NCBI GenBank assembly: GCA_963715785.1
Contig: OY970276.1
Coordinates: forward strand, 2,356,001-2,420,000
Length of the DNA stretch: 64,000 nucleotides
From: LD21 sp963715785
GTDB taxonomy: Bacteria; Bacteroidota; Bacteroidia; Bacteroidales; VadinHA17
Reading direction: 5' to 3'
Part shown: piece by piece, positions 8,497-17,675 of the stretch
How positions within the stretch are numbered: the stretch's first letter is position 1
Layout: every line of letters begins with the position of its first letter
The notes under the pieces: generated by a model
Seen by the model: only the letters and a program-made list of their open reading frames with translations
The model's database searches: none
Told to the model about the DNA's origin: nothing
Translations under genes and position numbers: made by a program

Positions 8497-9315
8497 ATGG
8501 AATGCAAAGATTACAGGGAACAATTTCCTTTACTGTTGAGCAATGATCTTGATCAGACACAAAAAGACAGGATCGAAGATCATCTGGCAACTTGCACTGA
8601 GTGCCGCAATGAATTTGAAGCAGTCAGCAAGATCTGGGATCTGATGGGAGAGATCCCTCAGCCTGAACCATCAGTCTCACTGCAGACAAGCTTCGATAGT
8701 GTATTATCCAACTATAAGGAGGAGCTTTATTCAAGGAGAAAGCCGGTGAGTGAATGGCTGACCAGGCTTCGTGAGTACTGGATCATTCAGGTACAGCCAC
8801 GGATGGCATTCAGTCTTTTACTGATAGCGGTCGGACTTTTTCTGGGATACCTGCTCCATCGGCCCGGGGAATCTGTAATTTCCTATAATAATCAGATTGA
8901 CTCTCTCTCATCACAGGTCTCTGATCTTAAGCAGGTTATGATGCTGTCTCTTCTTCAGGATCCTTCTGCTTCAAAACGTATCAGAGGAGTTTCTTACACC
9001 GATGATATGAGCAATGTGAATACAAAGGTGATTAATGCTCTCTTTACTACCCTGAACAGCGATCCCAACGTTAATGTACGTCTTGCAACCCTTGAGGCTC
9101 TTATTAAACTTTCGGGCGAACCTAAGGTGCGTGAAGGCCTTGTGCGAAGCATCGACCTTCAGGATTCGCCAATTATGCAATCAGCGATTGCCGATGCAAT
9201 GGTAAAATTGCAGGAAAAGAGCTCTGTGAAGAATCTGGAGAGGCTTCTCAGCAAGAAAAATTTGAATCAAATGGTTAAAATAAAAGTCGAAAAAAGCATT
9301 CAAAAACTCATCTGA
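8497..9315 (+). CDS. Anti-sigma factor with zinc finger, one TM helix and HEAT-like C-terminal domain
   Basis: The product probably holds the upstream ECF sigma factor at the membrane. The N-terminus has a zf-HC2 zinc-binding anti-sigma motif: C3 and H29-x3-C33-x2-C36 (HLATCTECRNE). A single membrane helix sits at about residues 106-124 (FSLLLIAVGLFLGYLL). A Ser/Gln-rich, probably coiled linker leads to a helical domain (about 165-272) with HEAT-like repeats, for example VRLATLEALIKLSG and QSAIADAMVKLQ. That puts a helical repeat domain outside the cytoplasm, a plausible sensor or protein-binding part. It sits in the operon between the sigma gene and the two DUF4097 genes. Confidence 0.85.
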   Translation: MECKDYREQFPLLLSNDLDQTQKDRIEDHLATCTECRNEFEAVSKIWDLMGEIPQPEPSVSLQTSFDSVLSNYKEELYSRRKPVSEWLTRLREYWIIQVQPRMAFSLLLIAVGLFLGYLLHRPGESVISYNNQIDSLSSQVSDLKQVMMLSLLQDPSASKRIRGVSYTDDMSNVNTKVINALFTTLNSDPNVNVRLATLEALIKLSGEPKVREGLVRSIDLQDSPIMQSAIADAMVKLQEKSSVKNLERLLSKKNLNQMVKIKVEKSIQKLI

Positions 9316-9337
9316 AACTAATATATATTAAGTAATT

Positions 9338-10204
9338 ATGAAAAAAACAATAGTAATCCTTTTAACAGGACTGGGGATAATATGCACTGGTCCAAAGGCA
9401 CTGGCCAATGAATTCAAAGAGCATATGACAAGGGAATTTACTCTTACTTCCGATGCTTCTTCGGCTACCCTGTTCATTTATAACATTACAGGTCAGATTA
9501 ATGTAATGGGCTACTCCGGAAATAAGGTGGTGATCGATATGGATAAGACAATTACCGCCGACGACGACAAGACTCTGGAAACGGGTAAAAAGGAATTCAG
9601 ACTCGGATTCGAACAGAAGCCTGATACTATAATGGCGTATATCGCCGAGCCTTATGATTCGAGGCCTCACCGACACTGGCAATATAATGATGACCGGCCC
9701 GATATTGAATACCAGTATAAAGTCGATTTTACCGTTAAAGTACCATTTGGCATGAATCTACATATCTCAACAGTAAATGATGGTAACATATCGGTAAATG
9801 ACGTAAGCGGTACCTTGCACGTCAATAATGTCAATGGCGAAATCTCGATTAAGAATGCAAAGGGAACGACATTTGCCCATACCATAAATGGAGATGTGAC
9901 AGCCAGTTATCTTTCTAATCCAATAGAGGAATCCTCCTATTATACGATTAACGGTACTATTAGGGTGACTTATCAGCCGGATCTGTCAGCCGATCTTCAG
10001 TTCAAGAGTATGCATGGGGATTTTTATACCGATTTCCCTCTTGCACAGCGGCTTCCGGCATCAGTAAAAAAGATTGCTGAAAAAAATGGCGATGCTACTG
10101 TATATAAGCTAAACACAGTAACTGCCGTTCGCTTTGGCAAAGGCGGAAAAATATTCAAATTCGAAACACTTAACGGTGACGTTTATATTAAAAAACAATC
10201 TTAA
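9338..10204 (+). CDS. DUF4097-type beta-repeat envelope protein (first of pair)
   Basis: This 288-residue exported protein has a signal peptide (residues ~1-23, ending ALA-NE). The mature part consists of short repeated beta-strands of the form NDGNISVNDVSG, VNNVNGEISIKNAKG and TINGDVTASYL, which is the right-handed parallel beta-helix-like pattern of DUF4097 adhesin-like proteins. The biochemical role of the family is not established. It follows the anti-sigma gene by 22 bases and is paralogous to the next gene. Inference: it is an envelope-stress output of the upstream ECF sigma factor. Confidence 0.8.
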   Translation: MKKTIVILLTGLGIICTGPKALANEFKEHMTREFTLTSDASSATLFIYNITGQINVMGYSGNKVVIDMDKTITADDDKTLETGKKEFRLGFEQKPDTIMAYIAEPYDSRPHRHWQYNDDRPDIEYQYKVDFTVKVPFGMNLHISTVNDGNISVNDVSGTLHVNNVNGEISIKNAKGTTFAHTINGDVTASYLSNPIEESSYYTINGTIRVTYQPDLSADLQFKSMHGDFYTDFPLAQRLPASVKKIAEKNGDATVYKLNTVTAVRFGKGGKIFKFETLNGDVYIKKQS

Positions 10205-10215
10205 TCAATACAATT

Positions 10216-11040
10216 ATGAAAAAAATGAAAATCAGCCTGGTATTACTAAGCTTTTTAATTGCTTCAGCTTCTTTTGCACAATCGGGTACACCTGAAACAC
10301 TGACTGTTCCGCTGAGCAGTCCCGGGAAACCTTACACTCTCAAAGTACATCTTGTTACAGGATCTATTAAAGTAACGGGTTATGACGGGAAAGACATTAT
10401 AATAAATGCGACGCCCAGAAAAAGTGATGATGATGAACAATCGAATGATGTACAAAATGGTATGAAACGTATTTCAGCTTCCGGTGGCTTTGAAGTTACA
10501 GCAAAGGAAGCCGATAACACAGTGACAGTGAATACCGGTAATCCCAATAAAGCTGTTGACCTTGAACTAAAAATCCCCCAGGATGTAAAACTGAATGCCG
10601 GAACGGTCAATGATGGAGATGTGTCAGTCGACAATGTAAAAGGTGAACTTGAAGTTAATAATGTCAACGATAAGATCACTCTTACAAATATCTCTGGTTC
10701 TGTTGTTGCCAATACCGTGAACGGTGATGTAACTGCAAGTTTCAAAAGTGTTGATCCAAAAGCAGCTATGGCCTTTTCAACATTAAACGGCGACGTTATT
10801 GTTACTCTCCCGGCTGATACAAAAGCCAACCTGAAAATTAAATCCGACAATGGTGATGTATTCAGTGATTTTGATGTGGACGTTGATAAGGCTCCCGCCA
10901 AAATCGACAAAACAACTGAACCGGGTCTGTACAGGATTAAAAAGGATGATTGGGTTTACGGAAAAATCAATGGGGGAGGACCTGAAATGATGATGAAAAA
11001 TATGCAGGGGAATATCTACGTAAAAAAAGCTGCCAGATAG
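10216..11040 (+). CDS. DUF4097-type beta-repeat envelope protein (second of pair)
   Basis: This 274-residue protein is a paralogue of the preceding gene. It has a signal peptide (LLSFLIASASFAQS) and Asn/Asp/Gly-rich beta repeats such as NDGDVSVDNVKGELEVNNV and NTVNGDVTASF, then a second set (STLNGDVIVTLP, SDNGDVFSDF). The C-terminus ends YVKKAAR, echoing the YIKKQS end of its neighbour. The gap between the two genes is 11 bases and a terminator follows, so this is the last gene of the ECF operon. Sequence divergence between the pair is high, so the duplication is old. Confidence 0.8.
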   Translation: MKKMKISLVLLSFLIASASFAQSGTPETLTVPLSSPGKPYTLKVHLVTGSIKVTGYDGKDIIINATPRKSDDDEQSNDVQNGMKRISASGGFEVTAKEADNTVTVNTGNPNKAVDLELKIPQDVKLNAGTVNDGDVSVDNVKGELEVNNVNDKITLTNISGSVVANTVNGDVTASFKSVDPKAAMAFSTLNGDVIVTLPADTKANLKIKSDNGDVFSDFDVDVDKAPAKIDKTTEPGLYRIKKDDWVYGKINGGGPEMMMKNMQGNIYVKKAAR

Positions 11041-11054
11041 GGTTTTATTTGATC

Positions 11055-11100
11055 AATGCCGTCCGGAACTTCATGACTGCACCCTCCGGCGGCATTTTTA
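11055..11100 (+). terminator. Rho-independent terminator of the ECF/DUF4097 operon
   Basis: AATGCCGTCCGGA (11055-11067) pairs with TCCGGCGGCATT (from 11085) with one bulged base, and T5 follows (11095-11099). It begins 15 bases after the last stop codon of the operon. Confidence 0.75.
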
Positions 11101-11184
11101 TTGATATCCGGCAAGGATCACTCAGGAATAATTTTAAACACAAAACGCTTCTGGTTTGTTCTTAAAGGAGTGTTTATATTACCA

Positions 11185-12648
11185 ATGGCTCGAAAAATCA
11201 AAAATTCGGTACGTCCCTATCTGCAGGTAATGGCCTTTCTTATGATATCCATAACCGGTCTGGCTCAGGATAAGTATGCAGTCAGCGACTCAGCTGTAAA
11301 AAGTGCGGAAATAGATACTTACATGACTACCCTCTGGGCCAGCGGTCTCTTTTCCGGAGCGGTATTAGTTGCCGAGCACGGCCAGCTGATCTATAAGAAA
11401 GCTTTCGGTATGGCCGACAGGGAATATAAAAAGCCTTTTACTTTACAGACTCAGGAGTATATCGGATCTCTTTCCAAACAATTTACGGCAATGGGAATTA
11501 TGATCCTGAAAGAGAGAGGAAAACTGCGCTATGATGAGCCAATCAGACAGGTATTTCCTGAGCTTCCGGGATGCATGCAACCGGTCACTATCCGCAATTT
11601 GCTGTATCATACCTCAGGACTGGCCACGTTTGACGATTTCCCTGATATGACAGAGAAAGATGTATTCAACATACTTTTGAAGCAGAAGGCTTTGCATTTC
11701 AAACCGGGAGATAAATTTGAATATTGTAATGCGGGTTATTCACTTCTGGGAATGATAATTGAGAAAATATCCGGACAATCATTGAATGATTTTCTGTCAG
11801 ATAATATATTCAGGCCGCTTGGCATGAATCATACGTCAGTCAATCAGCCCGCTGATAGAAATTCCGAAAGAGCAGTTGGTTATGATATGTATGGCACAAT
11901 AAATAGCTATGACACTTTTATGGGCGGCAATGCTTCGGTAATTTCCACAGTTGAAGATCTGTACAAATGGGACCAGGCTCTTTATCATACTTCTATTGTG
12001 GGGAGAAAGACACTCGAAGAAGCCTTCAAAAGATCCCCAATGCGTGTAAATGACGGGATTTTCGGGAAAAAGAGCTATGGCTTCGGGTGGTGGATAACTG
12101 ATAAAGATGGTGCGAGAGACCTGTTCCACGACGGAGGTTTCAGCGGCTATCGGGCCTATATTGAACGTTTTCTTACAGAGCAAAATACAATTATTCAGAT
12201 TAGTAATCTCCAGCAGCCTTATACTTATGATATTCGTAACGCAATTGTGAATATCCTCAATGATAAGCCATATTTATATCCAAAAAAACCAATAAATGTG
12301 TGGACATACAACCAGATGCTGCTCAGAGGAATAGACACTGCACTCCTGCTGTACAGGCATTTAAGGCTCACAGCAGACAGCTCCCAATATGATTTCAGCG
12401 AGTCCCAACTTAATTCCCTGGGTTATTACCTCATGAAGCAAAACAGAATTTCTGAGGCAATAGAAATTTTTGCGTTAAATGCTGAGGAGTATCCACTGTC
12501 AGCCAATTCATTTGACAGCCTGGGTGAAGCCTACATGATTTCCGGAGATAAATCCTCAGCCATAATAAATTACAGAAAATCTCTTAATCTTAACCCTCAC
12601 AACTACAATGCTGCCAATATGCTGAAAACTCTTCAGGCACAAAAATAA
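11185..12648 (+). CDS. Serine hydrolase (beta-lactamase fold) with C-terminal TPR repeats
   Basis: This is a periplasmic class C beta-lactamase-like hydrolase, about 487 residues from ATG 11185. A TTG at 11101 would add 28 residues in front of an otherwise good signal peptide (MARKIKNSVRPYLQV..ITGLAQ), so the internal ATG is preferred. Catalytic motifs are SLSK near residue 95 (IGSLSKQFTAMG), YCN (EYCNAGYSLLG) and HDGGFSGY. The last ~90 residues form TPR-like helical pairs (NRISEAIEIFALNAEEYP, DKSSAIINYRKSLNLNP), a known combination in Bacteroidota. Substrate unknown. It is related in fold to the hydrolase at 2994-4460 but only weakly similar. Confidence 0.85.
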   Translation: MARKIKNSVRPYLQVMAFLMISITGLAQDKYAVSDSAVKSAEIDTYMTTLWASGLFSGAVLVAEHGQLIYKKAFGMADREYKKPFTLQTQEYIGSLSKQFTAMGIMILKERGKLRYDEPIRQVFPELPGCMQPVTIRNLLYHTSGLATFDDFPDMTEKDVFNILLKQKALHFKPGDKFEYCNAGYSLLGMIIEKISGQSLNDFLSDNIFRPLGMNHTSVNQPADRNSERAVGYDMYGTINSYDTFMGGNASVISTVEDLYKWDQALYHTSIVGRKTLEEAFKRSPMRVNDGIFGKKSYGFGWWITDKDGARDLFHDGGFSGYRAYIERFLTEQNTIIQISNLQQPYTYDIRNAIVNILNDKPYLYPKKPINVWTYNQMLLRGIDTALLLYRHLRLTADSSQYDFSESQLNSLGYYLMKQNRISEAIEIFALNAEEYPLSANSFDSLGEAYMISGDKSSAIINYRKSLNLNPHNYNAANMLKTLQAQK

Positions 12649-12778
12649 CCTCCCGGCTGATCAATTTTTTATTCTGCTCGTCATACTGTTTACGATTTTT
12701 ATATAACTTTAAAATTGTAGAGTTTAAAGTATGTATTATACTCACCTGAGAGTATTATAATAATATTTGCTCGTAGTC

Positions 12779-13723
12779 ATGAACGAAAGAACCCGGCTCT
12801 CGCTGAAACTTCTGATAAGTCATGTTGTTTTGCTGCCACTGTTAATCCTGTCCTCATTTTTTATTGTACCTGGCTCGCTTTTTCCGGTTACAATCTCTCA
12901 GACAGTTCTTCTGATACTCCTTTTCACTGGTTACTGGGAATTTTTGGGTTTGAATTTTAAGAGGGTCTATCTTCTGCTGTGTGAGATCGTAATTATTATG
13001 CTGCTGATTTATAGATTACTATCTCCGGTACTGACAGACAATAATGCTTATGTGTCTGGTGCTCTTATAATAATTCAGATCTGGCTGTTCTTCATGCTTA
13101 TGAAAATTTTCGTTGTGATATTTAAACGCCACCGGAATTCTGTTGAGATCTTTTTCCCCTTTAAAGACGGAAGATATCTTATAACTGATGGCGGAAATTC
13201 AAAAATCAGCAGGCTGATGAATTACCATTATTTCTCTGTAGTTCATAAAAAGAAAAAAACGAATCTTTCAATGCTTTATGCGACGGATATAGTTAAAATC
13301 AGAGATTCCGGAAGCAATTATATGCCTGCCTCAAATCATGATTATCCTGTTTTCGGTGAAAAAGTTTTCAGCCTGGTAAGTGGCACTGTTGTCAGGGTGG
13401 AGAACAATATTGAAGATAATATCCCTTATTCAGGAAACTATCCTTATAGCACGGGAAATACTGTAGTAATAAGTCAGGGAAGGGCTTACATGCTTTTAGG
13501 TCATCTGAAAAAGGGTAGTATCAGAGTAAAGGAGGGGGATAGTGTAAATGCTGATGATCTCATTGCAGAAGCCGGAAATTCAGGCTATTCGGAGAGACCT
13601 CACATTCATATTCAGTTAATAAGCAGCCTGACAGAAAACTATTGGACCGGAACAGGTGTAAGCATCGTGTATAAAAACAGAAATCTGTACAAAAACAGGG
13701 TCATTAATGTCGGAGAATTCTGA
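12779..13723 (+). CDS. Membrane-anchored M23-family peptidase
   Basis: About four hydrophobic segments occupy the first ~110 residues. A C-terminal LytM/M23 domain (about 180-290) follows, with the signatures YPVFGEKVFSLVSGTV, GNTVVISQG, LLGHLKKGSI, DLIAEAGNSG and the metal-ligand motif PHIHIQL. M23 enzymes are zinc endopeptidases that cut peptidoglycan cross-bridges. The first ligand motif, normally HxGxD, reads NHDYPV here, so one ligand is uncertain and the protein could be a non-catalytic relative. ATG 12779 is preferred over TTG 12767. No operon partner is evident. Confidence 0.75.
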   Translation: MNERTRLSLKLLISHVVLLPLLILSSFFIVPGSLFPVTISQTVLLILLFTGYWEFLGLNFKRVYLLLCEIVIIMLLIYRLLSPVLTDNNAYVSGALIIIQIWLFFMLMKIFVVIFKRHRNSVEIFFPFKDGRYLITDGGNSKISRLMNYHYFSVVHKKKKTNLSMLYATDIVKIRDSGSNYMPASNHDYPVFGEKVFSLVSGTVVRVENNIEDNIPYSGNYPYSTGNTVVISQGRAYMLLGHLKKGSIRVKEGDSVNADDLIAEAGNSGYSERPHIHIQLISSLTENYWTGTGVSIVYKNRNLYKNRVINVGEF

Positions 13724-13839
13724 TACCTGCTCTTCACGATAACAGCTATCTGCAGACCAGGGGCAAATTGTATTATTTAATCATATAAAGAATAAACTTA
13801 AGGTCGAGGTTTTTCAAGTCAAATTATAAACAGGTTATC

Positions 13840-15156
13840 ATGAATATTGAAGCTTTGCACAAGGAATTGCCGGAGAGGATCCCGGCTGAAGTCTCCGACA
13901 GGATCCAGTTTTTTCTGCGCTCATATGCTGATCAGCAAATGCGATTTGTAATCTTTCTGAGCAAGAGAATCGATTTTGATATATTTAAAACGGCTTTCAG
14001 GCTTGTGATTTATACACATCCCGTTTTCTCCTTTTACTATAAGGAAGACAGCAAACTGTCATGGTGGCAGAAGCAGGAGAATGTCGATCCTTCATTATTG
14101 GCAGACCTGGTTGAAACAGAAGGTGATGCGGAGATTGAAATCAGCCGGTTTCTTACTCTTGAAATCAGTCCTTTTGGTTTTCCTGTTGTCAGAGCCAGGG
14201 TCATCCGTAACGATAATAGGGATATCATCTGTATCAACATGAACCATACCCCGACTGATGGAGCAGGGTTGAAGGAATTTGTGAAAAAACTGGCTGAGAT
14301 CTATACTCGTCTTACCACCTCGGCAGAATTTGAGATTAAGCCTCAAATAAATGGCGACAGGAGCCTGAAACAGGTAACTGCAGGCTTCTCGTTAATTCAG
14401 AAGCTGAAGTTTATGCGTGAAGGTTTCAAAGCTCCGGGAAAAGGCCTGACATGGTCATTCGATTGGGCCAAAACAGTAGATGACAACGGGAAGTTTTTTA
14501 CATTACTAAAGATCAACCCTGCTGTATTCGCTAATATCAAAGCGTATTCTAAACTTAACAATGCAACTATTAATGATATTGTACTGACTGCATTTATCAG
14601 AGCTTTTGAATCGGCAGGTCAAAGCAACCACATTGCGGCAAAACCGGTTATTGTCCCTGTTGATCTGAGAAAATATAGAAAAGCTGGTCCAGGTTCTCCG
14701 ATATGCAGTCTTACAGGCTCTCTTACCTGCAACATAGGCAGATCAGTGGGAAATAGCTTTAAGGAAACGCTTGGCATGGTCCGCACTGAAATGAACAAGA
14801 AGAAAGCTGCTCATGCAGAAATGAACAGGATTATGCAGATTTCTGTTTTGTCGGCATTTGTACCCTATAATACCTTAAAAGAGAAGCTGATGAATGTGAA
14901 AATGCCTCCAATCCCGCTGGTAACCAATGTTGGCATAATAAATGAAGCTGACATTGCCTTTGATAACATCCTGGTTGAGGACGCATATATGACCGGTGCT
15001 ATAAGCCTGCAGGACTATTTCAGTATGGCTTACTGCACCTTTAAAAACGCTGTTACTTTCAGTATTGGATATTCGGGCGGCGAGGCACAGGTTGCGAAAG
15101 TGAAAGCTTTTTTGATAAACTTCAGGACGGAACTGGAGAGTATAATTGCAGAATAA
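13840..15156 (+). CDS. Condensation-domain/alcohol-acyltransferase-like protein
   Basis: This 438-residue soluble protein is of the CoA-dependent acyltransferase fold (condensation, PapA, WS/DGAT and BAHD superfamily). The active-site HxxxDG appears as NHTPTDGAGLKEF at about residues 137-149. A later segment, PVDLRKYRKAGPG, lies where the family has its structural motif around the solvent channel. The product ester or amide cannot be told from sequence. Candidates are acylated glycolipids or a small diffusible ester. It stands alone: the neighbouring genes are not biosynthetic and no carrier protein is near. Confidence 0.7.
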   Translation: MNIEALHKELPERIPAEVSDRIQFFLRSYADQQMRFVIFLSKRIDFDIFKTAFRLVIYTHPVFSFYYKEDSKLSWWQKQENVDPSLLADLVETEGDAEIEISRFLTLEISPFGFPVVRARVIRNDNRDIICINMNHTPTDGAGLKEFVKKLAEIYTRLTTSAEFEIKPQINGDRSLKQVTAGFSLIQKLKFMREGFKAPGKGLTWSFDWAKTVDDNGKFFTLLKINPAVFANIKAYSKLNNATINDIVLTAFIRAFESAGQSNHIAAKPVIVPVDLRKYRKAGPGSPICSLTGSLTCNIGRSVGNSFKETLGMVRTEMNKKKAAHAEMNRIMQISVLSAFVPYNTLKEKLMNVKMPPIPLVTNVGIINEADIAFDNILVEDAYMTGAISLQDYFSMAYCTFKNAVTFSIGYSGGEAQVAKVKAFLINFRTELESIIAE

Positions 15157-15275
15157 AGAGGTTGCAGACACTTCTAATTTTCCTGACCATCCTATTGAGA
15201 AGTGAAGGTTAGGACCAGTTACGATAAGAATATTAAATTTCAGGTATATAAACGGCGTTATAAAAAAGTTCTTTC

Positions 15276-16625
15276 ATGAAGCGGTTTTTGATTTTTTTAA
15301 TTTTTATTCTGGCAGCATCTATGCGTTTGTCAGCTCAAAAGCTTGAGGCCATTGACAGTGTATTCTTAAATTCCATACCCGCTTTTTCAAAGAACCTGGA
15401 GAGCCTGAGGGATTCCATCTGGCCGGATATGAAAATCGGGCCATATTGTATATTCAGAATGAACGGGCCGGCTTTTCTTATTAATCATCCTGATCCACCT
15501 GAAAATTCGGTTAATCTTAATGGCACGGTCTGGTTGCTGAAGCAGCCTGCCGAAGGATTCTTCGGAGCCAGTCAAACTTCTGTTAATGGTACACTGACAG
15601 CGCACAATGATTATGGACAGTTACACTACTCATCTGTAAATCAATTTTATGCGGAGTTATTTCATGAGCTTCATCATGTCTATCAGCGAAATTTTATAAA
15701 AGAGCTGAAGTTTGATAATCCGGCGGACCTTCTGACTTACCCCGAGGATAAAAACAATTTTGCCATCAAACAATATGAAAATACACTGTTACTTGAAATG
15801 CTTCTGGGTCCGCCTGATAAATTCAGAAAAAATATTGATCTTTTCTATACCTGCCGGAGCAAAAGAAAAGAGATAATCGGTGAGAAATATATGGACTATG
15901 AAAAGGGAGCCGAGTCTATTGAGGGACCATCAACCTACTGTGAATATCGTTATATGCAGTTCACTGCGGCAGGCGCAGTTGACAGGGAATATATTAACCA
16001 CAGATATCTTTATCAGATCGCTGACCCAATATACAGCCGTAACAACCTGAGAGGAAGATGTCTGCTGACAGGTATGGCCCAGTGTATTATTCTGTCGAGG
16101 TATTTTAAAAACTGGCAATCAGAGTACTACTCATCAGGACTTTTTCTATATGATTATTTTGTAAAAAAAATGTCGCCTCACAAAGCCATCTTGCCGGATC
16201 TGTCGTATGATAAGGCAAAAGCGAATATCTTCACTCTCGCGGAAAAGCAAAAACACTTACTGAACTATGAAAATTTTTTGGGGCAGACCGGAACAAAGCT
16301 TGTTCTTCAGTTCAGGGAATTCCCCGAATTCCGGGGATTTGATCCCATGCATGCTGAAGCAATAAATGATTCCACAATAATCCATTCGACCATTTTAAAT
16401 CTTGCAAAAGGAGAAAATTCGCTGAACATTTTTAATTATAACATCGTTTCAGTTATCTCGGAGCAGATATGGTTTGTAAAATCAGTTGAAATATTCGTAC
16501 CCGAATCGACTATAAACTTAGATAACAATAAGTTAACCATAGCTCAAAAAGGTTTGGTGGAAATAAGCTGGAAGTACACGGGAAAAGTCAGGAATGGAAA
16601 TGAATATACACTAACACTTGAGTGA
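15276..16625 (+). CDS. Exported protein of unknown family with an HExxH motif
   Basis: I do not recognise the family. The 449-residue product has a signal peptide (MKRFLIFLIFILAASMRLSA). It carries H130-E131-L-H-H134 within LFHELHHVYQRNF, the zinc-binding HExxH of gluzincin/metzincin-type peptidases, placed in a helical context as expected. A downstream Glu that could be the third ligand lies in YENTLLLEMLLG. The last ~100 residues are beta-rich and may form a separate domain. The stop overlaps the ATG of trmO (shared A), so the two genes are translationally coupled, although no functional link is obvious. Confidence 0.6.
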   Translation: MKRFLIFLIFILAASMRLSAQKLEAIDSVFLNSIPAFSKNLESLRDSIWPDMKIGPYCIFRMNGPAFLINHPDPPENSVNLNGTVWLLKQPAEGFFGASQTSVNGTLTAHNDYGQLHYSSVNQFYAELFHELHHVYQRNFIKELKFDNPADLLTYPEDKNNFAIKQYENTLLLEMLLGPPDKFRKNIDLFYTCRSKRKEIIGEKYMDYEKGAESIEGPSTYCEYRYMQFTAAGAVDREYINHRYLYQIADPIYSRNNLRGRCLLTGMAQCIILSRYFKNWQSEYYSSGLFLYDYFVKKMSPHKAILPDLSYDKAKANIFTLAEKQKHLLNYENFLGQTGTKLVLQFREFPEFRGFDPMHAEAINDSTIIHSTILNLAKGENSLNIFNYNIVSVISEQIWFVKSVEIFVPESTINLDNNKLTIAQKGLVEISWKYTGKVRNGNEYTLTLE

Positions 16626-17083
16626 TGGAAATTAAATTCGTACCCGTTGCCATGGTAAAAAACTCCAGGAAGTCTCTGGAAGATGATTCCTGGGGAGAGG
16701 TATTTTCTGAGATAGAATTATGCGATCATATTCCTGCGGATGCCTTTGACGGTATTTCCGGGTTTTCAGACCTTGAGATAATTTACTATCTCGATAAAGT
16801 TGATGACAGTGAGATTGTATTTTCAGGTCACCCGCGAGGGAATCATTCTTTTCCCGTTGTCGGCATCTTCGGGCAAAGAAAGAAAGACCGGCCTAATAAA
16901 ATCGGGCTTTGCACAGCACAGCTCATTGAACATGACGGCCGCAGAATAACAGTTAAAAACCTTGATGCAGTCGATGGCACGCCTGTTCTCGATATCAAAC
17001 CTGTTTATAAGGAATTCAGGATAACAGGAGAAATAAGGCAACCCGACTGGGTGAGTGACCTGATGAAACATTACTGGAAATAA
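16625..17083 (+). CDS. trmO: TrmO/TsaA-type tRNA m6t6A37 methyltransferase
   Basis: This 152-residue protein of the UPF0066 family uses S-adenosylmethionine to methylate N6 of threonylcarbamoyladenosine at position 37 of ANN-decoding tRNAs. Signatures visible: FDGISGFSDLEIIYYLD near residue 40, VVGIFGQRKKDRPNKIGL with the conserved RPN-IGL core, then LDAVDGTPVLDIKP, the hallmark of the family. The length matches single-domain TrmO proteins without the C-terminal extension of E. coli TrmO. ATG 16625 overlaps the upstream stop; a GTG one codon earlier is also possible. Confidence 0.85.
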   Translation: MEIKFVPVAMVKNSRKSLEDDSWGEVFSEIELCDHIPADAFDGISGFSDLEIIYYLDKVDDSEIVFSGHPRGNHSFPVVGIFGQRKKDRPNKIGLCTAQLIEHDGRRITVKNLDAVDGTPVLDIKPVYKEFRITGEIRQPDWVSDLMKHYWK

Positions 17084-17158
17084 TTCAGTTAAAATGCTGA
17101 CTAACTGTGAATGACTGGCTTGATTTTTGCTGTGAAAAATATAACAAACCCGATCCCT

Positions 17159-17596
17159 ATGAAGAGGATTATAATTTTCAGCTTCATTATAATACTGATT
17201 GGTCTGTCATGTGATAAAGAAAAAACTGAGGAACAGATTCCTTTCCTGAAGACCAGTTGGACATTGTCCTTTATCCGGAACACGAGTAATAGTGCGACGA
17301 CATATTTCCCCGCAGATGCAGCCAGAAAAATAAATATTGTATTTACCGATTCATTGAATGTGGTTTTATTTAACGGAGTTTGTAACACCGGCTCAGGTGT
17401 TTATTCCTGTTCAGAAGATAACAATTCTCTGGAGATAACCTTTTTGGGAATTACTCAGATCTATTGTAAATATGTTGAGTGGGAATCTTATACCATTCAG
17501 AATCTCGACAATGCTTATGGTTTTAAAATAAATGGCAGCAATCTTATAATTTACTCAGATGGCACTTACGATCTTTACTTTGAAAAGGATCAATAA
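17159..17596 (+). CDS. META/HslJ-like lipoprotein
   Basis: From ATG 17159 the product begins with a lipoprotein signal (IIFSFIIILIGLSC, lipobox LSC). A start at 17111 would put 16 residues in front of this signal and is rejected. The ~125-residue mature part shows the META domain layout: W-x-L start (TSWTLSFIR), NGVCNTGSGVYS where the family has N-x-C-N-x-x-x-G-x-Y, and a final strand with the DG turn (IIYSDGTYDLYFE). META proteins sit in the envelope and their function is poorly defined. The gene is convergent with the next lipoprotein gene; the 79 bases between them show no strong hairpin. Confidence 0.7.
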   Translation: MKRIIIFSFIIILIGLSCDKEKTEEQIPFLKTSWTLSFIRNTSNSATTYFPADAARKINIVFTDSLNVVLFNGVCNTGSGVYSCSEDNNSLEITFLGITQIYCKYVEWESYTIQNLDNAYGFKINGSNLIIYSDGTYDLYFEKDQ

Positions 17597-17675
17597 GTCA
17601 CATAAAGATTCTGAGCACTGAATTGGTACCCTTAAAATGATTATTTGTGGAATAAACTCGATTTTTGAAAAAATA

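Noticed and set aside
10380..10910. 176-residue ORF opposite the second DUF4097 gene
   Set aside because: Ser/Thr/Phe-rich antisense frame produced by the repetitive Asn/Asp/Gly codons of the real gene.
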